64,000 bases of DNA from Thermoplasmata archaeon (GTDB lineage: Archaea; Thermoplasmatota; Thermoplasmata; Thermoplasmatales; Thermoplasmataceae), in the NCBI GenBank assembly GCA_021797355.1, contig JAJZZX010000001.1, forward strand, positions 388,523-452,522, in the 5' to 3' direction. Position numbers and translations under genes: made by a program. Each line of letters opens with the position of its first letter. The first letter of the stretch is position 1. The notes beneath the pieces were generated by a model. It was given only the letters and a program-made list of their open reading frames with translations, searched no databases and had not been told where the DNA came from. Of the stretch, positions 24,490-33,804 are shown one piece after another.

Positions 24490-25839
24490 ATGCCCGATAC
24501 TATGCAGTCAAACCTGGAAAAGCAGGAAATTGCGAAGTTTTTGAATATTTCTGATGAAATGGCCCTTTTCTCTGATATCCCAGCACAATATAGAAAGAAG
24601 GAGATTAGGATTCAAGAAGGTGTCTCTGAATACGAAGTTTTAGAACAGGCAAGAAGGATAGCTTCTCTGAATTCTTCTGCAGGCATGGTTAATTTTCTAG
24701 GTAATGGGATATATAAGAGAATTGTGCCGGCTTCGGTGGATTCAATAATAGGCCGGAGTGAGTTTCTGACTGCTTATACTCCCTATCAAGCTGAGATGTC
24801 ACAGGGAGTCCTTCAGTCTCTATTCGAATACCAGACATTCATGTCTGAACTCACCGGAATGGATGCATCAAATTCCTCGATGTATGATGGCTTCACTACT
24901 CTTGGGGAGGCTGTAAGAATGGCCCACAGGATAAATGAAAGAAGAGATATCCTCATTCCAGAGAATATGTTTGATGACAAACTAAAGGTCATCAACAGTT
25001 ACCTGAGCGGGCTGAGTGTCAGGCTTCTTACCTATAGGGTAGATCAAGTGACCGGCTTCATTGACCTGAATGACATCCAGTCAAAGGTGTCAAAGGACAC
25101 CTCCGCCATTGTCGTTGAAATGCCAAATTCATATGGCATTATAGACGAGAACGTGCTCAAAGTTTCTCAAATCAAGGGTGATGCCCTGCTTATAGCATAC
25201 GTTGATCCAGTATCGCTTGGAATGTTATTGCCCCCTGGAGACTATGGTGCCGATATTGTGGCAGCAGAAGGCCAACAGCTTGGCATTCATATGAATTATG
25301 GTGGTCCTGGCCTTGGAATTTTGACATTCAGGAAGGATTACATAAGGAAATCTCCAGGCCGGATTATAGGTGAAACAGTCGACAATAAGGGCAAGAAGGC
25401 ATATGTTATGACGCTACAGACAAGGGAGCAGCATATCAGGAGGGAAAAGGCAACCAGCAACATATGCACAAATCAGGCCCTTATGGCAATTGCCTCTGCC
25501 GTTTATCTGGGTGTCGTTGGCCCAACCGGCCTGAAGAAGATAGCCCAGACTACATATGTGAATTCCAGGAAGCTAAAGAATAAGCTATCCTCACTGAAAG
25601 CTGCCGGAGTTCCACAGCTCACAGGCAAACCATTCTCAGATGTACTCATAAAGTTCAGGACCGATGTCTCACAGCTCCAGGAATTTCTGGCTGAAAAAGG
25701 AATTAACGGTGGAGTTCCGCTGCAAAAACTGGCAGCAGCTCCAATACTTATACGCAATTCAGCCTTCTTCACTGCAACGGAAACCACACAGGAGAATGAG
25801 ACTGACCAGCTTGTCAGTATTATGGAGGTGTTCAGATGA
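24490..25839 (+). CDS. gcvPA: Glycine dehydrogenase (decarboxylating), subunit 1
   Basis: The 449-residue protein is the N-terminal half of the split P-protein of the glycine cleavage system: FLGNGIYKRIVPASV, TPYQAEMSQGVLQSLFEYQT, and the late QTREQHIRREKATSNICT. The two halves together bind PLP and move the aminomethyl group of glycine to the H-protein lipoyl arm with loss of CO2. It overlaps gcvPB by 4 bases (ATGA). No gcvT or gcvH gene is nearby. Several TCATCAG words lie upstream but no riboswitch fold is evident. Confidence 0.93.
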   Translation: MPDTMQSNLEKQEIAKFLNISDEMALFSDIPAQYRKKEIRIQEGVSEYEVLEQARRIASLNSSAGMVNFLGNGIYKRIVPASVDSIIGRSEFLTAYTPYQAEMSQGVLQSLFEYQTFMSELTGMDASNSSMYDGFTTLGEAVRMAHRINERRDILIPENMFDDKLKVINSYLSGLSVRLLTYRVDQVTGFIDLNDIQSKVSKDTSAIVVEMPNSYGIIDENVLKVSQIKGDALLIAYVDPVSLGMLLPPGDYGADIVAAEGQQLGIHMNYGGPGLGILTFRKDYIRKSPGRIIGETVDNKGKKAYVMTLQTREQHIRREKATSNICTNQALMAIASAVYLGVVGPTGLKKIAQTTYVNSRKLKNKLSSLKAAGVPQLTGKPFSDVLIKFRTDVSQLQEFLAEKGINGGVPLQKLAAAPILIRNSAFFTATETTQENETDQLVSIMEVFR

Positions 25840-27278
25840 GCTATCACGAAGCCACATACGATGAACCATCAATTTTCACTTTCAGATCCGGCACCACGTA
25901 TAAGGTTCCAGGTTCTGTAACTGACAGCGATATTGACCTGCCTCAAGAGCTCATCAGGAAACATCTTGATCTCCCGGAAGTATCGGAATATGACGTCGTA
26001 AGGCATTACACAAGGCTGTCCCAGATGAATTACAGCGTTGATCTAGGGATATATCCGCTCGGTTCCTGCACAATGAAATTCAACCCAAAATATGCGGACA
26101 AAATTGCCGGGATGGAGCAGTTCTATGATGTGCATCCTCTTCAGCTTGCGTCAACAGTCCAGGGACAGCTCAGGATTATGTATGAGCTCCAGGAATTCCT
26201 GAAGGAGCTTTCCGACATGGACGCTGTGACTCTGCAGCCTCTGGCAGGGGCACAGGGAGAATACACAGGCATGCTCATAGTAAGGAAGTATTTCGAGGTG
26301 AAAGGTGAACTTAACAGCAGAACAGAGGTTATAGTGCCGGATTCAGCACATGGTACAAACCCAGCCTCTGCAGCAATGGCAGGCTTCAATGTTGTAGAAA
26401 TACCATCCGCGGAAGATGGCACCGTCGATCTTGAAGCCCTCAAGGCAGCCATTTCAGAACATACGGCAGCATTCATGATAACAAACCCCAACACCCTTGG
26501 GATTTTTGAGGACCACATAGGGGAGATTGCCAGGCTTGTCCACGAAGCCGGCGCACTGCTTTATTATGACGGCGCTAACTTCAACGGAATACTTGGGATC
26601 ACTTCTCCAGGCCTGATGGGCTTTGACATTGTCCACTTCAATCTTCATAAGACGTTTGCCACACCCCATGGCAGCGGTGGCCCAGGCGCAGGGCCCGTTG
26701 GCGTCAAGGCTAACCTGGCAGAGTTCCTTCCTGTTCCAATAATAGGCAAGGATGGGGACAAATATTTCCTTGATTATTCACCGAAACACACAGTAGGAAA
26801 GGTCTCGTCCTACATGGGTTCGTTCATGGTCCTTCTTCGGGCCTGGGCATACATTCGATTCCATGGTTCTGATGGCCTGCGCAGAAATACAATTAATGCT
26901 GTAATGAACACCAACTACCTTAAAAAGAAGCTCGAGAATAAGTTTAAGATACCTTACAAATCCCTGAAGAAGCACGAGCTGGTCCTTTCCACAGAAAATA
27001 CGGGCAAAAAAGCCCTTGACATTGCCAAGTACCTGATTGACAACGGCGTCCATGCACCTACCATATATTTTCCTCTTATTGTGCACGAGGCAATGATGAT
27101 TGAACCTACGGAGACCGTATCCAGGATGGATCTTGACAGGTTTGCGGAAATATTCCTTGAAAGTGCTGACGTACCGGAGGAGGAGCTTAAGAAACATCCT
27201 GTGAACCTGCCTATTGGAAGGCCAGACGATGTGAAGGCAGCTAGGGATCTTAAGGTAAGATGGTTTCCGGAAAAATAG
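25836..27278 (+). CDS. gcvPB: Glycine dehydrogenase (decarboxylating), subunit 2
   Basis: This 480-residue C-terminal half of the P-protein carries the PLP lysine in NLHKTFATPHGSGGPG (Lys272), with YPLGSCTMKFNPK near the start and DSAHGTNPASAAMAGF in the middle. It works only with the subunit encoded just upstream. The 4-base overlap keeps production of both subunits equal. Length and motifs are normal. Confidence 0.94.
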   Translation: MSYHEATYDEPSIFTFRSGTTYKVPGSVTDSDIDLPQELIRKHLDLPEVSEYDVVRHYTRLSQMNYSVDLGIYPLGSCTMKFNPKYADKIAGMEQFYDVHPLQLASTVQGQLRIMYELQEFLKELSDMDAVTLQPLAGAQGEYTGMLIVRKYFEVKGELNSRTEVIVPDSAHGTNPASAAMAGFNVVEIPSAEDGTVDLEALKAAISEHTAAFMITNPNTLGIFEDHIGEIARLVHEAGALLYYDGANFNGILGITSPGLMGFDIVHFNLHKTFATPHGSGGPGAGPVGVKANLAEFLPVPIIGKDGDKYFLDYSPKHTVGKVSSYMGSFMVLLRAWAYIRFHGSDGLRRNTINAVMNTNYLKKKLENKFKIPYKSLKKHELVLSTENTGKKALDIAKYLIDNGVHAPTIYFPLIVHEAMMIEPTETVSRMDLDRFAEIFLESADVPEEELKKHPVNLPIGRPDDVKAARDLKVRWFPEK

Positions 27279-27329
27279 TGATGGAACCCAATCTTTCCGG
27301 CGAGGGCTAGGGAATGAATATTACAATAC

Positions 27330-28145
27330 ATGTCTGAAGGAATCCGTATGCCTGTAGAGATTGAAGTGGTAAATGACCCGGATGAGATAAGGAACATTGT
27401 TCCAGTGGTCAGATCTGCTTGGGGAATGAACAACATAGAGCAGCTTGTCAAGGACATAGTTGCTGCCATGAGATTCCATGGAGGGCTCGTTCTACTGGCG
27501 AAGGAAGGCAAAGAGGTCATAGGGATGCATTTCAGTTTCCCGGGTCGCAGGAAGGGCCGAACATATCTGTATTCCCACATGACCGGAGTCATTAGCGGAA
27601 GGAAATACGGAGGCGTAGGGGAACAGCTAAAAACTAAGCAGAGGGAATGGGCTCTGGAGAACGGTTATGATCTAATTGCATGGACATATGATCCTCTGAT
27701 GAGCCTTAATGCCAATTTCAATATACATAAGCTGGGTTCGATTGCCAGATCGTATGAGGAAAACTTCTACGGGCAGATGGAGGATGCCCTCAACTTCGGA
27801 ATTCCAACCGATCGATTTGTCGCTGAGTGGTGGTTGTCGAAGGAAAGGGAGAAACCTCAGCCTCCCCTGAAACATTTAGATGCCACTGCATCCGGTCCAA
27901 TGCCTGATCTGGATGCGCTTCCCCAAGTAATCTCGGTTGCGATCCCGGAGGACTATGTAGCCATAAAAAAATCTGACCATGACAGGGCACTTGCCATAAG
28001 GCTCAGATCTAGGCTAATATTCAAGGAGCTTTTTAGCAGGAGATATTTTGTAGTCGATTACGACAGGCAGTCCACATCTTACATATTCAGCAGGAGCTCA
28101 GGTCTGCATCAGAAATATGGAAAGAATATATTCTCCGACACATGA
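27330..28145 (+). CDS. GNAT-superfamily protein (COG3375-like)
   Basis: The 271-residue protein has a GNAT-like core in its first 150 residues: GGLVLLAKEGKEVIGMHFSFPG, then YLYSHMTGV and KYGGVGEQLKTKQREWALENGYDLIAWTYDPL, which is typical of archaeal COG3375 proteins (an uncharacterised family). The C-terminal 100 residues are family-specific and may bind a partner. The substrate is unknown. It starts 51 bases after gcvPB and may be cotranscribed with it. The convergent RPA operon ends 7 bases after its stop. Confidence 0.75.
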   Translation: MSEGIRMPVEIEVVNDPDEIRNIVPVVRSAWGMNNIEQLVKDIVAAMRFHGGLVLLAKEGKEVIGMHFSFPGRRKGRTYLYSHMTGVISGRKYGGVGEQLKTKQREWALENGYDLIAWTYDPLMSLNANFNIHKLGSIARSYEENFYGQMEDALNFGIPTDRFVAEWWLSKEREKPQPPLKHLDATASGPMPDLDALPQVISVAIPEDYVAIKKSDHDRALAIRLRSRLIFKELFSRRYFVVDYDRQSTSYIFSRSSGLHQKYGKNIFSDT

Positions 28146-28152
28146 ATGCCGT

Positions 28153-28971
28153 TCATATTACCTTGTAACGTTTCAGGGAAACCTCAAAAATCTCTCCCTG
28201 TGAACCCAGTGTGTTGAGTAGAACATCTAGTTCATTCTGGGATATGGATGCATTCTGGGCAGCTGTAAGGAGGTCTTCGTATCTGCACCCTCTCCCGTCA
28301 GTGTCGTTTGATTTTATGTAGTTCAGTACGAATTCCTTAGCCGATTCCTGGCTCTCCTTCTCTGCCGGCTGCATCTGGGCAAGGATTGCAGCTTCGAAAT
28401 CCTGCAGATCATAGTCCGGGTAGGATTTAAGCGATCTGAAAGCATCCTCCGCTTCAGACGCAGTGTAACCACTTGAAATAAGGGTATCAGGTGTTGCATC
28501 CTGCCGCGCTGCGGCTGCCTTTATTGCGTAGATCTTTCTCCTGGCCAGGTGCTGTGTTCTTGCTCTCCAGTATTCCATTTCTGTCCGGTCTATCCTTGAG
28601 GCAATTTCTGGGTTTACAGTGAAGTATATCTTGTCATCATTCTTGTAAGTGCTGACCCTTCCCATTACCATTACCTGCTCGTTTATTTCAAGCGAATCCA
28701 TCATTTCCTTTGCCCGTATGCCGAAATCGTTGTTGAATGCTGACAGGTAAAAATTCCCGGTTCCATCGCTCACTGTAACCTTGGTCATATTCTCTTCGCT
28801 GTTTTTCTGTGTAACAACGCCGCAGAAGAGGACTCTTCTTACCCTTGTGCCAAGAGGTGTTATGACATACGGCTTTGCCCTATCTTCCTCAGGGCGCTCC
28901 TCAAGGATCCTGGAATCCCTCAGTTCTCTTCCGAAGATCCAGTTAGTGAATTCTCTCTTTCTTACCATCAC
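28153..28971 (-). CDS. RPA-associated OB-fold protein
   Basis: The 272-residue protein has an OB-fold in its first half (RVRRVLFCGVVTQKNSEEN, TKVTVSDGTGNFYLSAFN, EQVMVMGRVSTYK) and a helical, winged-helix-like C-terminus ending in GEIFEVSLKRYKVI. This layout matches the archaeal RPA-associated protein family (COG3390) that is encoded beside RPA and probably binds it at single-stranded DNA. It overlaps the RPA gene by 4 bases and is the last gene of a three-gene operon. Confidence 0.85.
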   Translation of the reverse strand: MMVRKREFTNWIFGRELRDSRILEERPEEDRAKPYVITPLGTRVRRVLFCGVVTQKNSEENMTKVTVSDGTGNFYLSAFNNDFGIRAKEMMDSLEINEQVMVMGRVSTYKNDDKIYFTVNPEIASRIDRTEMEYWRARTQHLARRKIYAIKAAAARQDATPDTLISSGYTASEAEDAFRSLKSYPDYDLQDFEAAILAQMQPAEKESQESAKEFVLNYIKSNDTDGRGCRYEDLLTAAQNASISQNELDVLLNTLGSQGEIFEVSLKRYKVI

Positions 28972-30068
28972 TGAAAATCAGCCTCCATATGTGTCATTAA
29001 CTTCTTAACAAATTCTTCATCCACATGTGAAAAGGAGCTTAATCTCAGGCTAAGCCCCGCCTGGTTTCTGGAAACATCGCCGTTGGCTACGATGGCCTTG
29101 CCAAGTATCTTCTCCTGAAGGCCAGAGAAAACTGATCTCCTTGTGATGGCTTTGTTGGCCGGGGTGAACTGTTCATCAGTGAAGCCAAGTTCCTTCAGGA
29201 AGACGTTTTTTCCCCCTGTACACTGTATATTTCCGGTCCCGTCGTCAATGTTGAAGTATGCAAATATGTCGTAGCTTATTGGTGCTTCAGGGTGATCTGG
29301 GCAGTGAATATCGTCAAGCCTCTGGTTGCAGGCAGAGCACCTGATAACAAGGCCACTCTTCTCACCCATGCTGACAACAAATCCGCTCACTGTGATGCCA
29401 CCGATTGGGGAGGAAATTTCCCTGATGTCGTATACTCTCTCCCCAACCTTGAAACTGGGCTTGATCTCAGCAACAGAAGTTCTGCTCCCTATGGTTATAC
29501 GAAACCTTCCATTGTACTCAGACACCTTGGCCCCTTCAATCCGGACAAATCCATCCTCCTTCAGGGGGCGATCAAAAGAGGATACCCTAATTCTGCCCGT
29601 ATCGTCATCCAGATCAGCATAATACATCTGCGTCTTCTTTCCGTCTCTTTCAAGTTCTTTCTGCTTCACATTGGATATCCTGCCTTCCAGGGTAACATAG
29701 GGCTGTGTCATGGAAATATCCTTGATCTTTATTTGTGAATAGGATCTTTTGACCTGCACTGTCTCCCCAGGCCTCATTATTACTTCCGAATTTGAATCAA
29801 CATAAAGCCTGTTTACACCTTTATATTCCTTTACCGATGCGCGCTTTATTTCGATGGTGTCACCAGAACGAACAGTTGACGGGAACATCCACGCTGTGAA
29901 GGATATGGTTCCAGTTTCGTCACCCAGAATTCCATAGTAGTAAACGGATTCGCCGCGGTCATTTTTCAACTCCTTCTTCTGCAGAGAAACCACGCTTCCC
30001 ACTATGTCCACATTCTGCATGCCGGCATGCAGGTCGGAAATTTTTACCCTCTGAACTGTTTCACTCAT
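28968..30068 (-). CDS. rpa: Replication protein A, single-stranded DNA-binding subunit
   Basis: The 366-residue protein has successive OB-folds (about 5-95, 110-200 and 205-310) with repeated patterns such as GDETGTISFTAWMFP and DDDTGRIRVSSFDRP. A zinc-finger-like set is present (Cys244, Cys247, Cys256, His259). It is an archaeal RPA of the COG1599 type, which coats single-stranded DNA in replication and repair. It is overlapped by 4 bases at both ends by its operon neighbours. Confidence 0.92.
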   Translation of the reverse strand: MSETVQRVKISDLHAGMQNVDIVGSVVSLQKKELKNDRGESVYYYGILGDETGTISFTAWMFPSTVRSGDTIEIKRASVKEYKGVNRLYVDSNSEVIMRPGETVQVKRSYSQIKIKDISMTQPYVTLEGRISNVKQKELERDGKKTQMYYADLDDDTGRIRVSSFDRPLKEDGFVRIEGAKVSEYNGRFRITIGSRTSVAEIKPSFKVGERVYDIREISSPIGGITVSGFVVSMGEKSGLVIRCSACNQRLDDIHCPDHPEAPISYDIFAYFNIDDGTGNIQCTGGKNVFLKELGFTDEQFTPANKAITRRSVFSGLQEKILGKAIVANGDVSRNQAGLSLRLSSFSHVDEEFVKKLMTHMEADFQ

Positions 30069-30679
30069 GCGTACAATCCACTCTCAGAATGGTCTCCAGG
30101 TTTTCCTATGAGCCTGTTCAGCAGAAGTTCAGCATCTTCCTTTGTTAGGCCAACCCTAGATACCAGGTAGTTCTTGATGTCATCCCTGCTCTTTCCCTGA
30201 TTGATCATTTCCTGCACCATAAGCGCCATTCGCTGTGCAACCTGGGCCTGGAATTCCTCTTCAAGCTTTAGTGCCCTTACCATGAGGTATATGGAAGACA
30301 AGAGGGTATTGAGCCCCTCATTCAGTTCTACCTTTGTCAGACCCTCGAGTTCCAGATCCACCCTGGAAACTACCTCCTCGTTCATGCCGTCCAGCATGAA
30401 TTTCACCAGATCGATCTGCCTGTTGAGAAGCAACAGTGTCCTATATATTGCGAGTCTTGGCTGATTTTCCAGTACGGCGGTTTCAATGCCAGTCCTGAAG
30501 AATATCCTTACGATCTTTTCATCGAAAGCAAGAAAGAGTGAAAAAGGGAGTTTATCACTCTCCAGCATCAAAAAATGGTCCAGGTCCCTTACTTTCCAGG
30601 GCATATCAACGAGGTTTCCAGACGTTTCGTCTCCACCGGCCAGCCACTGAATTACCTGGCCCTTATCAACAGAAGTCAT
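30065..30679 (-). CDS. First gene of the RPA operon, unknown function
   Basis: The 204-residue protein starts the RPA operon and overlaps the RPA gene by 4 bases. Its first 140 residues alternate strands and helices (FSLFLAFDEKIVRIFFRTGIE, NQPRLAIYRTLLLLNRQI) like a YbjN or secretion-chaperone fold. The end is helical, with a segment near residue 170 that looks like a small three-helix domain. I do not recognise a named family. The tight operon suggests that it binds or regulates RPA. A TATA-like ATATTACTT lies near 30703-30711. Confidence 0.65.
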   Translation of the reverse strand: MTSVDKGQVIQWLAGGDETSGNLVDMPWKVRDLDHFLMLESDKLPFSLFLAFDEKIVRIFFRTGIETAVLENQPRLAIYRTLLLLNRQIDLVKFMLDGMNEEVVSRVDLELEGLTKVELNEGLNTLLSSIYLMVRALKLEEEFQAQVAQRMALMVQEMINQGKSRDDIKNYLVSRVGLTKEDAELLLNRLIGKPGDHSESGLYA

Positions 30680-30790
30680 GCCCCAATCATGGTGGCACCT
30701 CTTATATTACTTTTTACGTGACACACATCGTGATAATATACCAACAAAGTCACTCCATCATTAATATCCTGGCGTCAGATACCCTCATAA

Positions 30791-31954
30791 ATGTCGACCA
30801 GGGACAACAGGACGGCGATTTACGCTATAATGGCAGCTCGCCTCTTTTATTCCCTTAATTGGTATAACATTTCTCCAGCCCTCTTTCCAATAGGGAGGGC
30901 ATTCAACATAAGCATAGCAGAAACCTCCCTTACCCTCACTTCATTTCTCATAGGCGCTGGCATTTTCCAGATACCTGCGGGGATAGTGGCATCAAGAATA
31001 GGTTCCAGAAAAACAGCCATGATCGGCCTCTATCTTATGTCAGGGGCTGCCCTGGGATCTTCCATGTCTCCAGATTTCGCAATTCTGATTGGAATGCGCT
31101 TCATTGTCGGTGTAGGTGCAGCCCTATTCTTCAGCACTGCCATCAGTATCCTGAACGATCTCGCTCCAGATAGAATCACATCAGTTATTGGATACTACAA
31201 TGCTTCTTTCAACGTAGGGGCTGGAATGGGTATTATTGCGATGACTCCCGTTGTTTCCGTCCTTGGCTGGCGATATGACTTCCTGATTTCAGGGATGCTG
31301 CTTCTTGTCTCCACGATTGTTATGACAGCAATTGTCAGGGGAGACATGACTTTCCCTGAATTCGATTTTCATGGCCTTTTAAATAGGATACTCAACAGGC
31401 AGATATGGATCATAGGCATAGGGCTTGTCGGTCTCTGGGCATTGAATTACACTCTCCCAGAATTCTTTAAGCCATATGCAACCTCCGTTGGAGTAAATTC
31501 ATTTGTGGCTGGCGTAATGGGTGGGATTGTCCCAATTGCGGGAGTTTTTGGTGGAATATTTGCGGGGGTCTTCAGGAGATACAATCCCATAAAGCTGTCT
31601 GCCGCAATGGTTGTTGCCGTAGGTTTAGAGGTTGCAGCAATATCTGAGATTCCTGCAGTAGGGCTTTGGGGCGTTGCCATAACCGTAGGTGTTGTTGCAA
31701 CTATTGTAATATCGCTGGAATACGCATCAGTTGCAGCCATGGAAAAATCAAGCAGATATATGGCTCTAAACATCGGCCTCATAAATTCAATTCAGATTGG
31801 CATAGGTTCGATAATTCCATATGTCTTCGGAGACGTGATCGGCCTATCAGGCGGGGCATTCTCATATGCTTGGATATTCCTTGGGGTCTTCTCAATATCT
31901 ACTCTGGTTTTCCTCATTAAGCTGGGGAGTTCAGGGCATCTCTCCCTGTCTTGA
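30791..31954 (+). CDS. MFS transporter (12 transmembrane helices)
   Basis: The 387-residue protein has about 12 hydrophobic segments and the loop 2-3 motif GIVASRIGSRKTAMIG of major facilitator transporters. It is shorter than the exporter at 2474 and lacks its tail. The CynX/NarK-like branch is possible but the substrate is unknown. The ATG at 30791 begins 111 bases after the divergent RPA operon. No regulator is attached. Confidence 0.8.
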   Translation: MSTRDNRTAIYAIMAARLFYSLNWYNISPALFPIGRAFNISIAETSLTLTSFLIGAGIFQIPAGIVASRIGSRKTAMIGLYLMSGAALGSSMSPDFAILIGMRFIVGVGAALFFSTAISILNDLAPDRITSVIGYYNASFNVGAGMGIIAMTPVVSVLGWRYDFLISGMLLLVSTIVMTAIVRGDMTFPEFDFHGLLNRILNRQIWIIGIGLVGLWALNYTLPEFFKPYATSVGVNSFVAGVMGGIVPIAGVFGGIFAGVFRRYNPIKLSAAMVVAVGLEVAAISEIPAVGLWGVAITVGVVATIVISLEYASVAAMEKSSRYMALNIGLINSIQIGIGSIIPYVFGDVIGLSGGAFSYAWIFLGVFSISTLVFLIKLGSSGHLSLS

Positions 31955-32670
31955 AGCCCTGCTGTAGCAAGCCAGGCCAGAGCTCATTAGATATTTCTGG
32001 TGGAGAATTTTCTCATCGAGGGTTGGCAGGTGTGGAATTGTGCTCGCTTTGTCCCAATGGGTCTTTGGTGTTTACAATGCTGAACTTTATGTTTGGTAGG
32101 AGAACGCTCTGCGATGGCAAGAACGCCCCACATCAATATTGGCCTGCAGCGCAGCATATTGCATTGGAAAATCACGTAATATTTTTACCTTAAGAAATCG
32201 GGCAGTGCTGTTGCAGTATGACATCAATCAGAATCCATGCATGCCGCTGCTGTAATGTTATATAAATTACCTCTGTAGCCAAATATAGAGGGTTCTGAAA
32301 GTTTCCTAGAATCACCAGGAATGATGAATTTATCAATGTATCATGACTGGTTAAGCCTCTAAATGTTTCTACAAAGAATCTGCAGAACAGAATACTCCCA
32401 TTCTGCCATTTCACTGGCTTGCTACATTATTTCCAACCATTATCGCTACACTTTTAACTGCCTGTGTCAGTGACATGTATGGGAGAAATTGGAAATGACA
32501 TAATGTGCCATTCTTCATCGCTGAAGAAGGGAATAAATGGTTATTACAGCCGAATGATCAGGATGACCAATACGGGTATTCCGATATATTGGGGTCTCTC
32601 CGGCAAATGATGAAATAATTATTGTAATTTGTGTTGAAATAGTTAATCTAATACATTGTGATACAGAATT
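31955..32670. other. Long intergenic region, probably decayed DNA
   Basis: These 716 bases have no convincing intact gene on either strand. Frames of 60-80 codons exist but show no domain or promoter. A short frame near 32479-32604 resembles a transposase interior (annotated separately). AATCTAATACA (about 32643-32653) fits the TATA element of the NifX-like gene. The region looks like the scar of an old insertion. Confidence 0.4.
32479..32604 (+). pseudogene. Possible transposase interior fragment
   Basis: A 40-codon frame reads SSSLKKGINGYYSRMIRM then TNTGIPIYWGLSGK before two stops. The GIPIYW stretch resembles the strand after the second catalytic region of IS4-type transposases. No flanking catalytic residues or inverted repeats can be seen, so the call is tentative. 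Confidence 0.3.
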
Positions 32671-33039
32671 ATGAGGATTGCAGTGGTGGAAACCGATAAT
32701 CAGGTAGAGGGTCCAGGCGAAGGCAAGACTGTGGTTCTAGTGGAAACGGCTCCCTCTCCGCATGTAATTGAGGAATACGAAAATCCTGCCCTTAAGGCTA
32801 CCAGCACTAGAGGCATATGGATGATAAAATCTGCAATAGACAGGGGTGCAGAAGCCATAATAGTTGCAGAGGCTGGAGCTCCCGCTTTTAATTTCATTCG
32901 TGGAAAGGCCACATTGTATATGGGACGGGAAATGAGCGTGACTGACGCAATTAATGCGTTCACCGAGGGGAAACTTCCGAGGCTTGATTCGCCTTCACAC
33001 GAACACATGCAGCATCATGGGGTCTCCAGAACAAGGTAA
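32671..33039 (+). CDS. NifX/NifB-like (dinitrogenase iron-molybdenum cofactor fold) protein
   Basis: The 122-residue protein has the RNase-H-like fold pattern of this family: MRIAVVETDNQVEGPGEGKTVVLVE, then SAIDRGAEAIIVAEAGAPAFNFI and the final helix with VTDAINAFTEGKLPRL. Small archaeal members bind metal clusters or act as cluster chaperones, and no nitrogenase is implied. The His-rich tail (HEHMQHHG) may bind metal. It is a single gene with its own TATA element about 25 bases upstream. Confidence 0.75.
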   Translation: MRIAVVETDNQVEGPGEGKTVVLVETAPSPHVIEEYENPALKATSTRGIWMIKSAIDRGAEAIIVAEAGAPAFNFIRGKATLYMGREMSVTDAINAFTEGKLPRLDSPSHEHMQHHGVSRTR

Positions 33040-33111
33040 ACTCTGAAACTGGCATTCACTTTTATTCACGACGGCTTTTTTTTGCTCTTTCGAAAATGAA
33101 AGCCTTATAAT

Positions 33112-33339
33112 GTGTGTTTTCCATTAAACAGCTTACAGGGGTGTTTTAGGCCGAAAGAATCAACAATAATTAAGATATGCCCAAAATGTGGCTCCATACA
33201 TGTTAACTGGATTGCCGGTGGCGTGGCAGGTGCGGTATACAGGTGTGACGATTGCCAATATGTAGGGGCCTTCATTTTAGAGGTCAGGGCAGACCAGCTT
33301 GAAAAATTTCAGAGAGAAATGAAAGCAAACGACCTTTGA
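33112..33339 (+). CDS. Small zinc-ribbon protein
   Basis: The C-terminal 50 residues carry two CxxC pairs (CPKCGS and CDDC) and the pattern INWIAG...YRCDDCQYVG found in small archaeal zinc ribbons that are thought to bind nucleic acid or protein. The start is doubtful: the only ATG in frame (33112) overlaps the TATA-like TTATAATG, so translation may begin downstream at a non-standard codon near 33166-33171. Nothing nearby tells its role. Confidence 0.6.
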   Translation: MCFPLNSLQGCFRPKESTIIKICPKCGSIHVNWIAGGVAGAVYRCDDCQYVGAFILEVRADQLEKFQREMKANDL

Positions 33340-33499
33340 GGCTACCTGACAATTCAATGGGCGGCCTTACAGCAGTCTTCCCCATTGACTTAAGTTTCTC
33401 ATCTTTCTCTGAAATCTCTGGAAATTTTGCGTCTGCAGTCATTCTCAATGGCAAAATATACCTGAGTGCATCACTCTTTGTCCTAAGAAGACAAGACAT
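33284..33499 (-). CDS. Doubtful small minus-strand gene
   Basis: A 71-codon frame begins at the ATG at 33499 with a TATA-like CCTATAAGT (about 33518-33526) at the right distance for a leaderless gene. The sequence is hydrophilic (FPEISEKDEKLKSMGK) and matches no family I know. It overlaps the zinc-ribbon gene by 56 bases at its 3' end. It may be chance. The rest of the space up to the tRNA-Thr gene shows nothing else. Confidence 0.25.
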   Translation of the reverse strand: MSCLLRTKSDALRYILPLRMTADAKFPEISEKDEKLKSMGKTAVRPPIELSGSLKGRLLSFLSEIFQAGLP

Positions 33500-33688
33500 G
33501 AGTATTCGATTGACGAACTTATAGGTCTCTTCAACAATTATGATCTGAATTGTAACCTTTGCCTTTCCAATTACTTATTTGTAATGCTGTTTATTGAGTA
33601 TTTCTGTTTCTGGTAATTCACTGCTGGCGAACTGAAACTCTGGTAAACAAAACAAGATCAAGCATTCTGTGAAGAAAGCCAGGAAAAG

Positions 33689-33761
33689 AGCCGCTGGAGG
33701 GATTTGAACCCCCGACCTGCTGATTACGAATCAGCTGCTCTACCTGCTGAGCTACAGTGGC
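33689..33761 (-). tRNA. tRNA-Thr (CGT anticodon)
   Basis: The minus strand folds into a cloverleaf with anticodon stem GCTGA/TCAGC and loop TTCGTAA, anticodon CGT. The T arm is GGGGG/CCCTC. The discriminator is U, as in archaeal tRNA-Thr. The acceptor stem GCCACTG/CAGCGGC has one mismatch, A4 opposite C69. No intron and no encoded CCA. Confidence 0.9.
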
Positions 33762-33804
33762 ATCAACATATCTGAGAAATCCGCAATGATTGAAGACACT
33801 ATGG

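Noticed and set aside
32190-32414. 74-codon minus-strand frame in the gap after the MFS gene
   Set aside because: No family pattern, no promoter and no matching codon use; probably random open frame in decayed DNA.
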